Shown here in pieces: positions 36,804 to 46,449 of a stretch of 64,000 nucleotides of DNA (positions are counted from its first letter, which is position 1; each line of letters begins with the position of its first letter). The DNA comes from Oceanobacillus timonensis. Its GTDB lineage: Bacteria; Bacillota; Bacilli; Bacillales; Amphibacillaceae. A program made the translations under genes and the position numbers. The notes below the pieces were generated by a model. That model ran no database searches. It saw nothing but the letters and a program-made list of their open reading frames with translations, and was not told the origin of the DNA. The stretch covers positions 3,954,344 to 4,018,343 of the forward strand of contig NZ_LT800497.1 of the NCBI RefSeq assembly GCF_900166635.1, given 5' to 3'.

Positions 36804-38381
36804 TTATTCACTCCTATTTTCATGCTTTTTATTTTCCAGTGATCTTCTTTCCTGATAAGCTGCAATCTGTTCATATTCCTGTTCCAATGAACGTGAAATA
36901 TTGATAAACATTGGCATTAATTCCTGATAAATTAGGGCATTCTCCGGATTCGGATCATGCTGATGGGTAAAACCAATCAAATCCTCCACCATATCAAAGG
37001 AATCAATTTTTTCTTCTGCATACAATCCAAGCAGACAAGCACCAAGACAGGAAGATTCGTAGCTTTTCGGAACAATCACATCCTGGTCAAAGATATCAGC
37101 CATCATTTGCCGCCATAATTCCGATTTTGAAAATCCGCCTGTAGCCTTTATTGATTTCACTGGAGCATTCATTACTTCTACCAACGCCAGGAAAACGGTA
37201 TATAAATTAAAAATAACACCTTCTAAAGCAGCGCGAACCATATGCTCTTTTTTATGGTTTAGCGTAAGCCCAATAAATGATCCGCGAACATTTGCATTCC
37301 AAAGTGGTGCACGCTCTCCTGCTAAAAATGGATGGAATAATAAACCGTTTGAACCCGGCTCCACTTGTTTGGCGATTGCAGTCAACACTTCATAAGCATC
37401 TATGTTCAAGCGTTTTGCTGTTTCCACTTCACTTGCAGCAAGTTCATCACGAATCCAGCGCAGCACCATGCCGCCATTATTTACCGGACCACCGATAACC
37501 CAATGATTTTCTGTTAGCGCATAACAAAAAATACGCCCTTTTTGATCGGTACGCGGTTTAGGAATCACTGTACGAATTGCTCCGCTCGTACCGATTGTAA
37601 TTGCCACATCTCCTTCTTTAACTGCATTCACGCCAATATTGGATAACACCCCATCACTTGCGCCGATAATAAATTTCATGTCTGGTGCGATTCCTAAATC
37701 TTTGGCAATCTCCGGATGACAATTGGTAAAGCTTGCTGTTGTCGGAACCAGTCTCGGCAGCTTGTCTGTTGAAATACCTGTTACTTCAAGAGCTCCTTCG
37801 TCCCAGTCGAGGTTTTCCAAGTTCATCATTCCGGTAGCAGAACCAAGCGAATAATCCATCACATATTCTCCAAAGAATTGATAAAAAACATATTCTTTAA
37901 TCCCGATGTATTTCATTGTTTTTCCAGCTATCTCCGGATGTTCCTGCTCCAGCCATGTAATTTTACTCAATGGAGACATCGGATGAATCGGCGTGCCCGT
38001 CCGCAGATAAATATCATGGCCGTTCCATTCATTTTTGATTTTATTTGTCCAATGTGAACTGCGGTTATCCGCCCAGGTAATACATGGGGTAATCGCTTTA
38101 TTATCCTCATCCATGGCGATAAGACTGTGCATCGCACTGCTGAAGGAAATAAAGGAAAGATGCTCTGTACCAATCTTTGATTCCTTCACTGTTTCCCGGA
38201 TAACATAACGTACCGCCTGATAAATGTCTTCCGGACTTTGCTCCGCCGTTCGGATGTCCGGCGTTTGCATGTCATATCCCTGACTGCTCTGTGCCAAAAT
38301 GTCACCCGTTTCCCGATACAGCACGGCTTTTGTACTCGTTGTGCCGATATCGACTCCGAGCATATACTTATTCTGATCCAT
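36804..38381 (-). CDS. gntK: Gluconokinase (FGGY family)
   Basis: The kinase phosphorylates imported gluconate to 6-phosphogluconate. It is an FGGY-family protein of about 525 residues: GVDIGTTSTKAVL is the N-terminal phosphate loop, and GATGGFSKSELWRQMMADIF contains the C-terminal family signature. I choose the ATG at 38381, six bases after GAGGG; another ATG at 38387 abuts that site. It is the first gene of gntK-gntP-gnd, whose promoter carries GntR and CcpA sites. Confidence 0.93.
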   Translation of the reverse strand: MDQNKYMLGVDIGTTSTKAVLYRETGDILAQSSQGYDMQTPDIRTAEQSPEDIYQAVRYVIRETVKESKIGTEHLSFISFSSAMHSLIAMDEDNKAITPCITWADNRSSHWTNKIKNEWNGHDIYLRTGTPIHPMSPLSKITWLEQEHPEIAGKTMKYIGIKEYVFYQFFGEYVMDYSLGSATGMMNLENLDWDEGALEVTGISTDKLPRLVPTTASFTNCHPEIAKDLGIAPDMKFIIGASDGVLSNIGVNAVKEGDVAITIGTSGAIRTVIPKPRTDQKGRIFCYALTENHWVIGGPVNNGGMVLRWIRDELAASEVETAKRLNIDAYEVLTAIAKQVEPGSNGLLFHPFLAGERAPLWNANVRGSFIGLTLNHKKEHMVRAALEGVIFNLYTVFLALVEVMNAPVKSIKATGGFSKSELWRQMMADIFDQDVIVPKSYESSCLGACLLGLYAEEKIDSFDMVEDLIGFTHQHDPNPENALIYQELMPMFINISRSLEQEYEQIAAYQERRSLENKKHENRSE

Positions 38382-38516
38382 TTCCATCCCTCGCTTTTAT
38401 TGTATTTTGTTACTCTATTTTATCCCGCTATCTTGCTATAGATTATAAAATCAACTGCCTCTATTATTTGTATTTCTCAATAAAAGGCTTTCAAAACATG
38501 TAACTTTATACTTCGA

Positions 38517-38534
38517 ATACTTGTATACAAGTAT
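38517..38534. promoter_or_regulatory. GntR operator of the gluconate operon
   Basis: ATACTTGTATACAAGTAT is a perfect 18-base palindrome and, to my knowledge, the same sequence as the Bacillus subtilis GntR operator. It sits immediately downstream of the promoter at the transcription start region. Confidence 0.88.
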
Positions 38535-38571
38535 CCTAACATGATTTTTTCTTTCTGTAAACGCTTTTATT
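38533..38571 (-). promoter_or_regulatory. gnt promoter with overlapping cre site
   Basis: On the minus strand TTTACA (38556-38561) and TAGGAT (38533-38538) form -35 and -10 boxes 17 bases apart. The plus-strand word TGTAAACGCTTTTA, a good cre match, overlaps the -35 box, so CcpA would block the promoter directly. Confidence 0.75.
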
Positions 38572-38586
38572 ATTTTTTGTAAAATC

Positions 38587-38629
38587 AAAAAAGGACTTTC
38601 TTAATTGGATACATTAAGAAAGTCCTTTT
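38587..38629 (-). terminator. Intrinsic terminator of the synthase-ligase operon
   Basis: A 17-base perfect stem (38589-38605 with 38613-38629) is followed on the minus strand by a run of T. Confidence 0.88.
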
Positions 38630-38676
38630 CGCTCTATTCAATCTATTAATGTGTTCTAAAAGGTCAAATGGAAACG

Positions 38677-40422
38677 TTATTTCTTCAATTTTTCCTGCGC
38701 GATATCCTGCAGTTTAAATTTCTGTATTTTCCCTGTCCCTGTCAGCGGCCAATCCGCTGCATTCACAAACCAGATATAACGCGGTACTTTAAAACGTGCT
38801 ACATGCTCCCGGCACAGTTTTCTGATGTCTTGCTTCGTACAGGTTTCGCCTTGTTTTAATTCGACAAACGCAGCACCGGTTTCTGTTGTTAATTGGTCCG
38901 GCACACCAACGATGTATACTTGGTTCACTGCCGGGTGCATAGAAATAACATCCTCTACTTCTTTGGGAGCTACCGTCTCTCCGGATACTTTATAAAGGTC
39001 CTTACTTCTGCCTAACAGCCGAATATAACCTTGTTCATCAATGGTCCCTAAATCGCCGCTGCGGATATAACCATCCGCATCCTTAGCAAAAGCTGTTTCT
39101 TCCGGCTTTTTATAATACCCTTCTGTTACAACATTTCCACGCACTGCTAACTCACCGACAGAACCATCTGGCAATGTTTCTCTCGTATCCGGGTCAATCA
39201 CTTTGTACGTCACACTTTTATCTCCAAACTCCGGATGAGCAGCCGCTCCTGCAGTTTTTACCTTCCCGACTGTGGTGGAGATAGTCTCCAATGAATCACC
39301 GATTTCCGTCAGCATCGTAGTGGAACCCGCTTCTGTTGCTCCACAGCCTGTACCGATTTCCGTCACTTCTAATTCATCTACTGCTCTTTTCCATAACGGA
39401 ACCGGTGAAGGGGCTGCACAGCATAATAGCGCATAAAGAGACTTTAGATTCGTTTGTTTTACTTCCGGTCGATTCAATAAGGCAACAAGCATCGATGGGA
39501 CAGCGAGAAAATCATGAACTTGGTATTTCTCCATCAACTCCAGTGATTGCAGCGGTTGAAATGCATGACAGGTTACCATCCCTCCTCCTACAAAAGAAGC
39601 AGCAAATAAACCTTCCTGCAGAAAATAAACATGATACATCGGTAATGGTGCATAAATCCGTCTCCCCACTTCATACCCTCTAGTCAGGCACGTTGCAAAA
39701 CCGGAACGGAGCAGCATATCATCGGTTAACATGACGCCTTTTGGCAAGCCCGTAGAGCCGGAAGTATAAATAATAGCGGCCGTTGCGTCTGGGTTATCTG
39801 TTTCTTTCCAGCGGTTGTTTAGCGCCGTTTCTTCCACTGCCTCTGCACCTTGTAAGAACACTTCCCATGCCATGTACATTTCCGGCACAGCTGCTTCTTT
39901 ATTCGGCATACAAATTGCTTTTTTAAAAGAACTATCAGCATCTTTTTGGAGTTCAGAAACCATATCCTTTAACACTTCCGCATGATGCTGCTTTCCAGCG
40001 TATTGATGAGTGATCAGCCAATTGCTATCGGATTGACGAAGCATATAAGTTACTTCATCCTTCTGCAGCTGCGTATTCACCGGCACCACAACCGCTCCCA
40101 CCATCGAAGTTGCAATAAATAAAGCAACAAACTCCGGTTCGTTTTCCATTAAAACAGCTACATGGTCTCCAGGCGCAACACCTGTATTTAGCATCGCCTT
40201 TGCATACTCACGAGCCTGCTCCCACATGTCTTCATAGGTCACGACCTTATCCGGCATCATAATCAAAGGATAATCACTATATTGCCGGCTCTGCTTATAA
40301 AAATGCGTCGCAACCGTCCGCTTCTCCCAACTTGGGTACATTTTTTCCAGTGCAGCCTGCCGCTCCTCTACACTTGCATGATTTTGCCGTTCTTCCAGCA
40401 TGTTATCTCTCCATTTCATCAT
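38677..40422 (-). CDS. Class I adenylate-forming enzyme (acyl-CoA/acyl-ACP ligase-like)
   Basis: The 581-residue protein starts at ATG 40422 after AGAGGAAACAA. The AMP-binding signature is IIYTSGSTGLPKGVML. GCGATEAGSTTM is motif A5-like, RSGDLGTIDEQGYIRLLGR contains the hinge, and TGTGKIQKFKL carries the late catalytic lysine. Such enzymes activate carboxylic acids as adenylates and load them on CoA or a carrier protein. It follows the ketoacyl synthase gene by 20 bases, so the two probably act on one acyl product. The substrate is unknown. Confidence 0.85.
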   Translation of the reverse strand: MMKWRDNMLEERQNHASVEERQAALEKMYPSWEKRTVATHFYKQSRQYSDYPLIMMPDKVVTYEDMWEQAREYAKAMLNTGVAPGDHVAVLMENEPEFVALFIATSMVGAVVVPVNTQLQKDEVTYMLRQSDSNWLITHQYAGKQHHAEVLKDMVSELQKDADSSFKKAICMPNKEAAVPEMYMAWEVFLQGAEAVEETALNNRWKETDNPDATAAIIYTSGSTGLPKGVMLTDDMLLRSGFATCLTRGYEVGRRIYAPLPMYHVYFLQEGLFAASFVGGGMVTCHAFQPLQSLELMEKYQVHDFLAVPSMLVALLNRPEVKQTNLKSLYALLCCAAPSPVPLWKRAVDELEVTEIGTGCGATEAGSTTMLTEIGDSLETISTTVGKVKTAGAAAHPEFGDKSVTYKVIDPDTRETLPDGSVGELAVRGNVVTEGYYKKPEETAFAKDADGYIRSGDLGTIDEQGYIRLLGRSKDLYKVSGETVAPKEVEDVISMHPAVNQVYIVGVPDQLTTETGAAFVELKQGETCTKQDIRKLCREHVARFKVPRYIWFVNAADWPLTGTGKIQKFKLQDIAQEKLKK

Positions 40423-40442
40423 TTGTTTCCTCTTTTTCCCGT

Positions 40443-41708
40443 TCAGTCTTGAGGTGCCTGCCAAATCACAATGCCATTCTGCCCGCCAAAACCAAAGGAA
40501 TTACTCATTGCTGTTTGGATTGGCTGCTTGCGGCTTGCATTTGGAACAATATCCAACGGCGCCGCTTCATCCCGATTTTCAGAATGAAGCGTTGCCGGTA
40601 ATATTCCTGTCTCTATTGCTTTGATCGACGCGATACTTTCAATAGCTCCAGCCGCTCCTAATAAATGCCCGACACTACCTTTGATGGAGCTGACTGGCAT
40701 GTGGTCTAATTTCTCGCCGAATATCATTTTTAATGCTTTGGTCTCAGCAATATCTCCAGCTGGTGTCGACGTCGCGTGCGCATTAATATAATCCACATCA
40801 TCCGGCTTGAGTTGTGCGGAACGGAGCGCCCGCTCGATTGCCAATGCAGCACTTGTTCCTTCCGGGTCCGGTGACGTATCATGATACGCATCATTGGAAG
40901 CGCCATAGCCTTTTAACGTTGCATAAATGTGTGCCCCCCTTGCTTTGGCACGCTCTAGCGGCTCAAGAACAAATAAACCTGCGCCTTCTCCCATGACCAT
41001 CCCTGTCCGTGCCGCATCAAACGGGCGGGACCATGTTGAAAAATCTTCCGGACCTTTCGCTGCCAATGCACCGGCATCGCCTAATCCGGATAAAAAGACA
41101 TTTGACCACAAGCTGTCTACGCCTCCAGCAAGAATATAATCCACGTCATCACGGAAAAACCAGTGAGCGGATTCCCCAATCGCATTGGCTGAAGCTGCAC
41201 AAGCGGTTACATATGTATTCGACGGCCCTCGAAATCCATACTGAATGGATAGTGTGCTTGCGGCTGCGTTCGGAATAGATTTAGAAATCATACGCGGTCC
41301 GACTCGTTTCGCCTTTCCCGTTGCTAATTTTTCAGACGCCTGTTCCAAAGATTGAATACCACCAAAAGCTGTTCCAATTGCTGTTCCGAATCGATTCCGA
41401 TCGACGTCATCGATAAACGTCTCTCCATCACTTTTTAAGAGACCTGCATCCTTTAACGCTTCATCTGCTGTAATTAACGCCAGCTGGGTAAAATAATCGG
41501 TATTTCGGGTAATCTTTTTAGAAAGAAAATCAGACACATCAAAATCAGGTACACGCGCTCCTACTTTTGTCCATTTCCTCATATTCTCATCGGTTATTTC
41601 TTTTACCGCAGAATGATTCGCAATGACATTATCCCAAAAAGCGGATGTCCCTATGCCAAATGGAGAAACAGCCCCCATCCCTGTTACTGCAATCTCTACC
41701 TGTTTCAT
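40443..41708 (-). CDS. Beta-ketoacyl-ACP synthase II-like enzyme
   Basis: This 421-residue FabF-like condensing enzyme starts at ATG 41708. The catalytic triad is visible: Cys in VTACAASANAIGES, His in NAHATSTPAGDIAE and His in KGSVGHLLGAAG. It differs from housekeeping FabF by its context: no ACP, FabD or FabG gene adjoins it; instead an adenylate-forming ligase follows. It may elongate a specialised acyl chain. It is first in a two-gene operon on the minus strand. Confidence 0.85.
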   Translation of the reverse strand: MKQVEIAVTGMGAVSPFGIGTSAFWDNVIANHSAVKEITDENMRKWTKVGARVPDFDVSDFLSKKITRNTDYFTQLALITADEALKDAGLLKSDGETFIDDVDRNRFGTAIGTAFGGIQSLEQASEKLATGKAKRVGPRMISKSIPNAAASTLSIQYGFRGPSNTYVTACAASANAIGESAHWFFRDDVDYILAGGVDSLWSNVFLSGLGDAGALAAKGPEDFSTWSRPFDAARTGMVMGEGAGLFVLEPLERAKARGAHIYATLKGYGASNDAYHDTSPDPEGTSAALAIERALRSAQLKPDDVDYINAHATSTPAGDIAETKALKMIFGEKLDHMPVSSIKGSVGHLLGAAGAIESIASIKAIETGILPATLHSENRDEAAPLDIVPNASRKQPIQTAMSNSFGFGGQNGIVIWQAPQD

Positions 41709-41903
41709 GATGCACGCTCCTTTGCATATTTTAGACAATACGTCCCCTGTCTCACTTTTATTATGAACATAATCAGCTTTCATTTCAAAACTGTCATGTA
41801 TTATTCAAATCCTAGTATTATTATAATGTAAGTATATATTTTACTCAAACCATCCATTTCCAGATTTGCTTGCACTATCAATATACTTGTTTCTTCTACA
41901 TAC

Positions 41904-41939
41904 AAATTCCCGTTATCCAACAAATGATAACGGGAATTT
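41904..41939. terminator. Strong hairpin downstream of mag
   Basis: AAATTCCCGTTATC (41904-41917) pairs perfectly with GATAACGGGAATTT (41926-41939). The T tract is mostly inside the stem. Confidence 0.6.
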
Positions 41940-41945
41940 GAGTGA

Positions 41946-42539
41946 TTATTTCGAAACAAATTTATTACCAGCTACCCAAAATCGATACGGATAATCTTTT
42001 GCTTCTCCGGAGTTATCAATACCAATTCGTGGACCAGTTTTTATTTTCTCCGGTTTCTTTCCTTCCGCGATAAATAACGGCGGCTCTTTGAGAGACCGTC
42101 CATAATCTCCCATATTAATATCTAAAGCCTGCGATAGTTTTCCTGGACCGCTTGTTAAGTTTTGAAATTTTTTTACTGGCCGGCGAGCCAACATTTGATC
42201 GATTCCTGTATAAGGTTCCACTGCCCGGATTAACACACTTTCCGGTACTTCTTTCTCTGCGCTGACGACATTAATTAAACAATGATTATGAATAAGATGC
42301 GTGTAGGTCATCCCAGCCTCTGCATAGAGAATGTCTGTCCGCTTCGTTCTCCGTTTAAATCCATGTGCAGCTCTATCAGCACTTCCCAAATATGCTTCTG
42401 TTTCAACAATAAATCCAGAGCTTGTTCCTTCCTCCGTTTGTTTAACTAAAATACATCCAAGCAGTTCTTCTGCCATCTGTAAGGTAGGATACTGGTAAAA
42501 CGCGTCTGATAACAGTGTAAAGTGCTTTTCTTGATTCAA
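41946..42539 (-). CDS. 3-methyladenine DNA glycosylase (AAG family)
   Basis: This base-excision repair enzyme removes alkylated purines from DNA. The start is TTG 42539, preceded by AAGGAGGG at good spacing, giving 197 residues, the usual length of Bacillus AAG proteins. FIVETEAYLGSADRAAHG contains the catalytic glutamate, TYTHLIHNHCLINVV and VLIRAVEP are conserved, and LTSGPGKLSQALDI lines the DNA-binding face. It is a single-gene unit. Confidence 0.92.
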   Translation of the reverse strand: MNQEKHFTLLSDAFYQYPTLQMAEELLGCILVKQTEEGTSSGFIVETEAYLGSADRAAHGFKRRTKRTDILYAEAGMTYTHLIHNHCLINVVSAEKEVPESVLIRAVEPYTGIDQMLARRPVKKFQNLTSGPGKLSQALDINMGDYGRSLKEPPLFIAEGKKPEKIKTGPRIGIDNSGEAKDYPYRFWVAGNKFVSK

Positions 42540-42745
42540 TTTATACCCTCCTTGCTTTTGAACCTTCTCCATTTAGTTTACCCTATTTTAACAAATAGTT
42601 AAGCATCTCTTGTAATAACACGTTAACGTCCATCGAAAATGTTTCATGGAAGGAAGATGATTGAACTATTTCTCTGATAATGAAATAATAGAAACAAAAC
42701 AAATCTGATTAACATACTTTGTTTTTCTCAAGGAGGAATACGGTT

Positions 42746-43897
42746 ATGAATCATTTAATGGAATTACACACAAAAGAAGAGCGCATCCAACTATTATCCA
42801 AAACGGTTGCACCCTTTGGTGAGCGAGTTCGCCACCTTCCAGCTGATGCTTTTCCATACGAAAACTTTAAAGACCTGCAAAACATCGGCTATCCAGCACT
42901 TACCGTGCCAAAAGAAGATGGAGGAGCTGGTATCACAGTTGATGAACTGGTTTCCTATCAACAAATTATTGCACAGGCGGACGGGTCAACTGGTCTTTCT
43001 ATCGGCTGGCATATGGGAATTATGAAAGATTTAGGCGAAACGAAACCTTGGAAAGAAAATGTTTATAAAAAAGTTGTCAAAGATGTTGTTGAAAATGGCG
43101 CATTATTAAATAGCGCTGCAACCGAACCGGCAACCGGAAGTCCGACTCGTGGAGGAAAACCGGAAACAACCGCGGTCAAAAAAGATAATGGCTGGATAAT
43201 TACCGGACGAAAAAACTTTACCACACTGTCTCCGATTTTAACTTACTTTATCGTTAGTGCATCTATCGATGGAACAGATGACGTTGGTAATTTCCTTGTA
43301 AAACATGACTTAGAAGGTGTCAACGTAGAGGAAACATGGGATTCCATTGCCATGCGTGGTTCTGGCAGTCATGATCTCGTTTTAGAAGATGTCCATTTAG
43401 ATAAAGACGCTCTCGTTGAAATCACTTCCAATCAAAAAAGAAAACCAGCTGGATGGTTATTGCATGTCCCGGCGTGCTATCTCGGTATTGCCCAAGCTGC
43501 TCAGAAGGATGCTGTCGCATTTGCAACGAGTTACTCGCCAAACAGTATCAAGGGCACGATTTCCGAGTTGCCGAATGTAAAACAAAAAATGGGTGATCTA
43601 GAGCTTCTTTTATTAGAATCCGAGCATTTCCTGCATGCCATTGCGGATAAGTGGGATAAGGCGGAGGAAGAAATCAGAAACACCATGGGACCAGAATTAG
43701 GAGCAGTAAAGCTGTCTGTCACCAATAAAGCAGTCCGAGGGGTAGACCTTGCGATGCGTGTTGTTGGCGCACAAAGCCTCAAGCTGAAAAATAATTTTGA
43801 GCGCTATTACCGCGATGTCCGAGCTGGACTGCATAATCCGCCAATGGATGATATGACGGTGATTCAGTTAGCGGATAAATCGATACGGGAACTGTAA
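42746..43897 (+). CDS. Acyl-CoA dehydrogenase family protein (YdbM-like)
   Basis: The 383-residue flavoprotein starts at ATG 42746 after AAGGAGG. It has the usual acyl-CoA dehydrogenase order of N-terminal helices, middle beta domain (SAATEPATGSPTRGG, WDSIAMRGSGSHDLVLEDV) and C-terminal four-helix bundle (RVVGAQSLKLKNNFERYYRDVRAG). The last segment replaces the canonical catalytic-glutamate loop, as in the branch holding Bacillus YdbM and some flavin monooxygenases, so true acyl-CoA dehydrogenation is uncertain. Confidence 0.82.
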   Translation: MNHLMELHTKEERIQLLSKTVAPFGERVRHLPADAFPYENFKDLQNIGYPALTVPKEDGGAGITVDELVSYQQIIAQADGSTGLSIGWHMGIMKDLGETKPWKENVYKKVVKDVVENGALLNSAATEPATGSPTRGGKPETTAVKKDNGWIITGRKNFTTLSPILTYFIVSASIDGTDDVGNFLVKHDLEGVNVEETWDSIAMRGSGSHDLVLEDVHLDKDALVEITSNQKRKPAGWLLHVPACYLGIAQAAQKDAVAFATSYSPNSIKGTISELPNVKQKMGDLELLLLESEHFLHAIADKWDKAEEEIRNTMGPELGAVKLSVTNKAVRGVDLAMRVVGAQSLKLKNNFERYYRDVRAGLHNPPMDDMTVIQLADKSIREL

Positions 43898-43938
43898 AGC
43901 ATTCCAGCCAATGATGAAATAAAATACAGTAATGGAAG

Positions 43939-43980
43939 GAAGCTATATGAAAATCTCGTTTCATATAGCTTCTTTATTTT
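43939..43980. terminator. Bidirectional terminator between acyl-CoA dehydrogenase and MFS genes
   Basis: GAAGCTATATGAAA (43939-43952) pairs perfectly with TTTCATATAGCTTC (43959-43972), followed by TTTATTTT. Confidence 0.85.
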
Positions 43981-45226
43981 AAGCCAGGTTCGCTTCCTTT
44001 TCTTTTTCCATATCTTCATCTATAAATTTAAAATATGGAAGCAAGATTCCCATTAAAGAGGTGGTACTTATCACAGTCCCTATCAATAAATATAATGGCC
44101 GGACGCCCCACATGTCACTTAAGTAACCACCGGCCAGGACACCTAATGGCATCATACACCGAATAATTAACAGCCTTACAGAGAATATTTTACCCATTAA
44201 ATGATGCGGGATTATTTTTTGGCAAATTGTCGTATTATGTATCCCGAAAACAGCCATAGCTACTCCGCCTATTACCTCTGTCAGAATCCCCAATAAAACA
44301 CTTGTATTGAAAAATAAGAATACAAAGGTCAGTCCGCCGATAAATAAAGCGCTGAGCATGAGTCTTCTTCGGCTTCTATATTTTATTTTACCAACCAAAA
44401 TAGATCCTAAGATGAAACCAATAGGGAAACCAGCCATAAAATAACCGTATGCTGCGTAGCTTCCAAATAACTCCTCTGTTATATAAGGAAGTGTCGTAAC
44501 CATTGTCACCCCAACACCAAATTGGACAAAACCAAGAAATATTCCTAACCAGACAATCACTCGTTTTCTAAAAAAATAAGTGATACCCTCTGTAAATTCC
44601 TTTATCCACGGCGCTCTTGTTTTTTGCTGGATTCTCGTCTCTTGGATAAAAAGTAATGTGAAACCGCTTAACAAAAGCAATGTGCTTACTAGAACCATCG
44701 TAGGCAAGACACCCAGATATTCAATCACGACTCCTCCTAAAAAAGGAGCGGTAAAGGTCATGAGCCGTGCTGTTCCTTCCAGATAAGCGTTCGCTATTTC
44801 CAATTGCCCCTTTGCCACGGTAGAGGGCGTGATTGCCTGATTTGCCGGAACATACAGCGGCGTGATTAATCCAACGATAATCTGCACGAAATAGACATGC
44901 CATGGCAAAAGCGATTCTGTCCATAAAGCAAACAGCGGCACAAGAAAGACGAAGCCTCTTGTCATCTGGGAGAATATCAATATCCACTTGCGGCTCCAAC
45001 GGTCAATAAACGGACCGATAAATAATTGGAGCACCAAAGAAGGGATAAAATATAACAGCCACATACTCCCAAGGGCCAGGGTGGATCCTGTTAATTGATA
45101 AATCAAAATGGAGTTACAAAAGGTTCCAAAAGCACCGCCCAGCTCTGAAATCCCGTTGCCAATCCATATGGACAGAAAAGATTGATTCTTAAAAATGGAC
45201 GTTTCCTTTCGCTTTATGCCCTTCAT
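43979..45226 (-). CDS. MFS transporter, macrolide-efflux (MefA/MdfA) type
   Basis: The 415-residue protein begins FLSIWIGNGISELGGAFGTFCNSILIYQLTG, typical of the MFS_3/MFS_5 efflux branch, and has about twelve hydrophobic segments. Its ATG overlaps the stop of the upstream regulator (ATGA), so both are translated together. I infer regulated drug or metabolite export. Substrate specificity cannot be read from the sequence. Confidence 0.85.
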   Translation of the reverse strand: MKGIKRKETSIFKNQSFLSIWIGNGISELGGAFGTFCNSILIYQLTGSTLALGSMWLLYFIPSLVLQLFIGPFIDRWSRKWILIFSQMTRGFVFLVPLFALWTESLLPWHVYFVQIIVGLITPLYVPANQAITPSTVAKGQLEIANAYLEGTARLMTFTAPFLGGVVIEYLGVLPTMVLVSTLLLLSGFTLLFIQETRIQQKTRAPWIKEFTEGITYFFRKRVIVWLGIFLGFVQFGVGVTMVTTLPYITEELFGSYAAYGYFMAGFPIGFILGSILVGKIKYRSRRRLMLSALFIGGLTFVFLFFNTSVLLGILTEVIGGVAMAVFGIHNTTICQKIIPHHLMGKIFSVRLLIIRCMMPLGVLAGGYLSDMWGVRPLYLLIGTVISTTSLMGILLPYFKFIDEDMEKEKEANLA

Positions 45227-46266
45227 TTTTCCAGATACCAGTCAAATTCTTTTGCTAAAAGGGAAAATACATTCTTTTTCAAGCAATATTTGGAATCGCG
45301 TATTTCTACGATTTTTGCCGCTCTTAATATTTTTAAATGATGGTGAATTGTCGATTTCCCGATATCTAGTCTTTCTGTCATATCCTGCAGCGTCCTTGGA
45401 TGTTCAGATAATAATTTAACCATCTTCAACCGTACCTCGTCACCTAATGCTTTATATTTCTGAACGAGAAAATAATCCGGCATATACCGATCACTTGGAG
45501 ATACACTTTCATTCGCAACCGGATAATAAAATACTTTAGTTCCTTCGATATCTGCCTCAATATTCCAGGGACGATAAATATATTGAGGTATCAATAAAAC
45601 AGTATGAACACTGGGTTCGGGTATATAAGTTACCCCACCGGTTGCCCATTGCACTAATTCCTCTGAAGAAACTTTCTGCTGCACCTCTTTCTTTGATTGA
45701 TAATCCTTTTCTAAAATAGCTTCTGTTTCCTGCTGGTACTCCTCCCCTATTTCCTGATACCAGCTGCTCATTACCTTAATCAAATGTTTTTTTAAAGATG
45801 CAGCTTTACAGGTACTAATAAATTCGATATATGCCGGAAAGAAAGGATTAAGGGCCGTAATGCGCTTTAACTCTTTAATAGAATCTGATCCCCCTTGTGC
45901 AGCTTGCCTCCGATAGGATTGATAATGATTCCCGACAAAAGGAAGACAAATAAACTTCAGCTCTGTATCTGTTAAATCTTGTACATATTGTTCAAACACT
46001 TCAAGACTTGAAAATTCCTGCTGATGGAGTATTTGGAGCAGCGCTTTCCACGTGTTATTTTTTTCAACAAATTCCAATTGTTCAGATAAATCATCCGAAA
46101 TAGAACCTTTTATATTCATCCAATGTTCTTTAGGCTTATCTAATGTATCGAGAAGCTTGGTGTTTGTTATTGCCGCAATCCCTAACGCGCATTCCCATAA
46201 AATAGAATAACTGAACTTGACTTGGTACGTTTCCCTTTCTCTACTTGTTGATTGCAGTATATCCAC
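45223..46266 (-). CDS. ArsR-family regulator with long N-terminal domain
   Basis: The 347-residue protein has an unassigned N-terminal region of about 250 residues (DUF5937-like by its length and order) and a C-terminal ArsR winged helix: LVQKYKALGDEVRLKMVKLLSE followed by TLQDMTERLDIGKSTIHHHLKIL. There is no cysteine metal site in the helix, so it is not a classical arsenic sensor. It heads an operon with the MFS exporter and probably controls it. Confidence 0.82.
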   Translation of the reverse strand: MDILQSTSRERETYQVKFSYSILWECALGIAAITNTKLLDTLDKPKEHWMNIKGSISDDLSEQLEFVEKNNTWKALLQILHQQEFSSLEVFEQYVQDLTDTELKFICLPFVGNHYQSYRRQAAQGGSDSIKELKRITALNPFFPAYIEFISTCKAASLKKHLIKVMSSWYQEIGEEYQQETEAILEKDYQSKKEVQQKVSSEELVQWATGGVTYIPEPSVHTVLLIPQYIYRPWNIEADIEGTKVFYYPVANESVSPSDRYMPDYFLVQKYKALGDEVRLKMVKLLSEHPRTLQDMTERLDIGKSTIHHHLKILRAAKIVEIRDSKYCLKKNVFSLLAKEFDWYLEK

Positions 46267-46307
46267 TTAACCACTCCCTGTATGTTATTCATTTCAGTGT
46301 AACATAT

Positions 46308-46325
46308 ATTCTATAGATGTAGAAT
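46308..46325. promoter_or_regulatory. Palindrome upstream of the ArsR-MFS operon
   Basis: ATTCTATAGATGTAGAAT is an imperfect palindrome 42 bases before the regulator start. It is a plausible autoregulatory site. Confidence 0.45.
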
Positions 46326-46449
46326 ATAATATTTTATAAATATAGAACAAAAGGGACTATGTTATTTATAATCACATAGCAAAAAAATGGACTGTATAAA
46401 AAATGGTTTTAGTTAAAAGTAAAAGTTACTCTATACCCCATCTCTAAAG

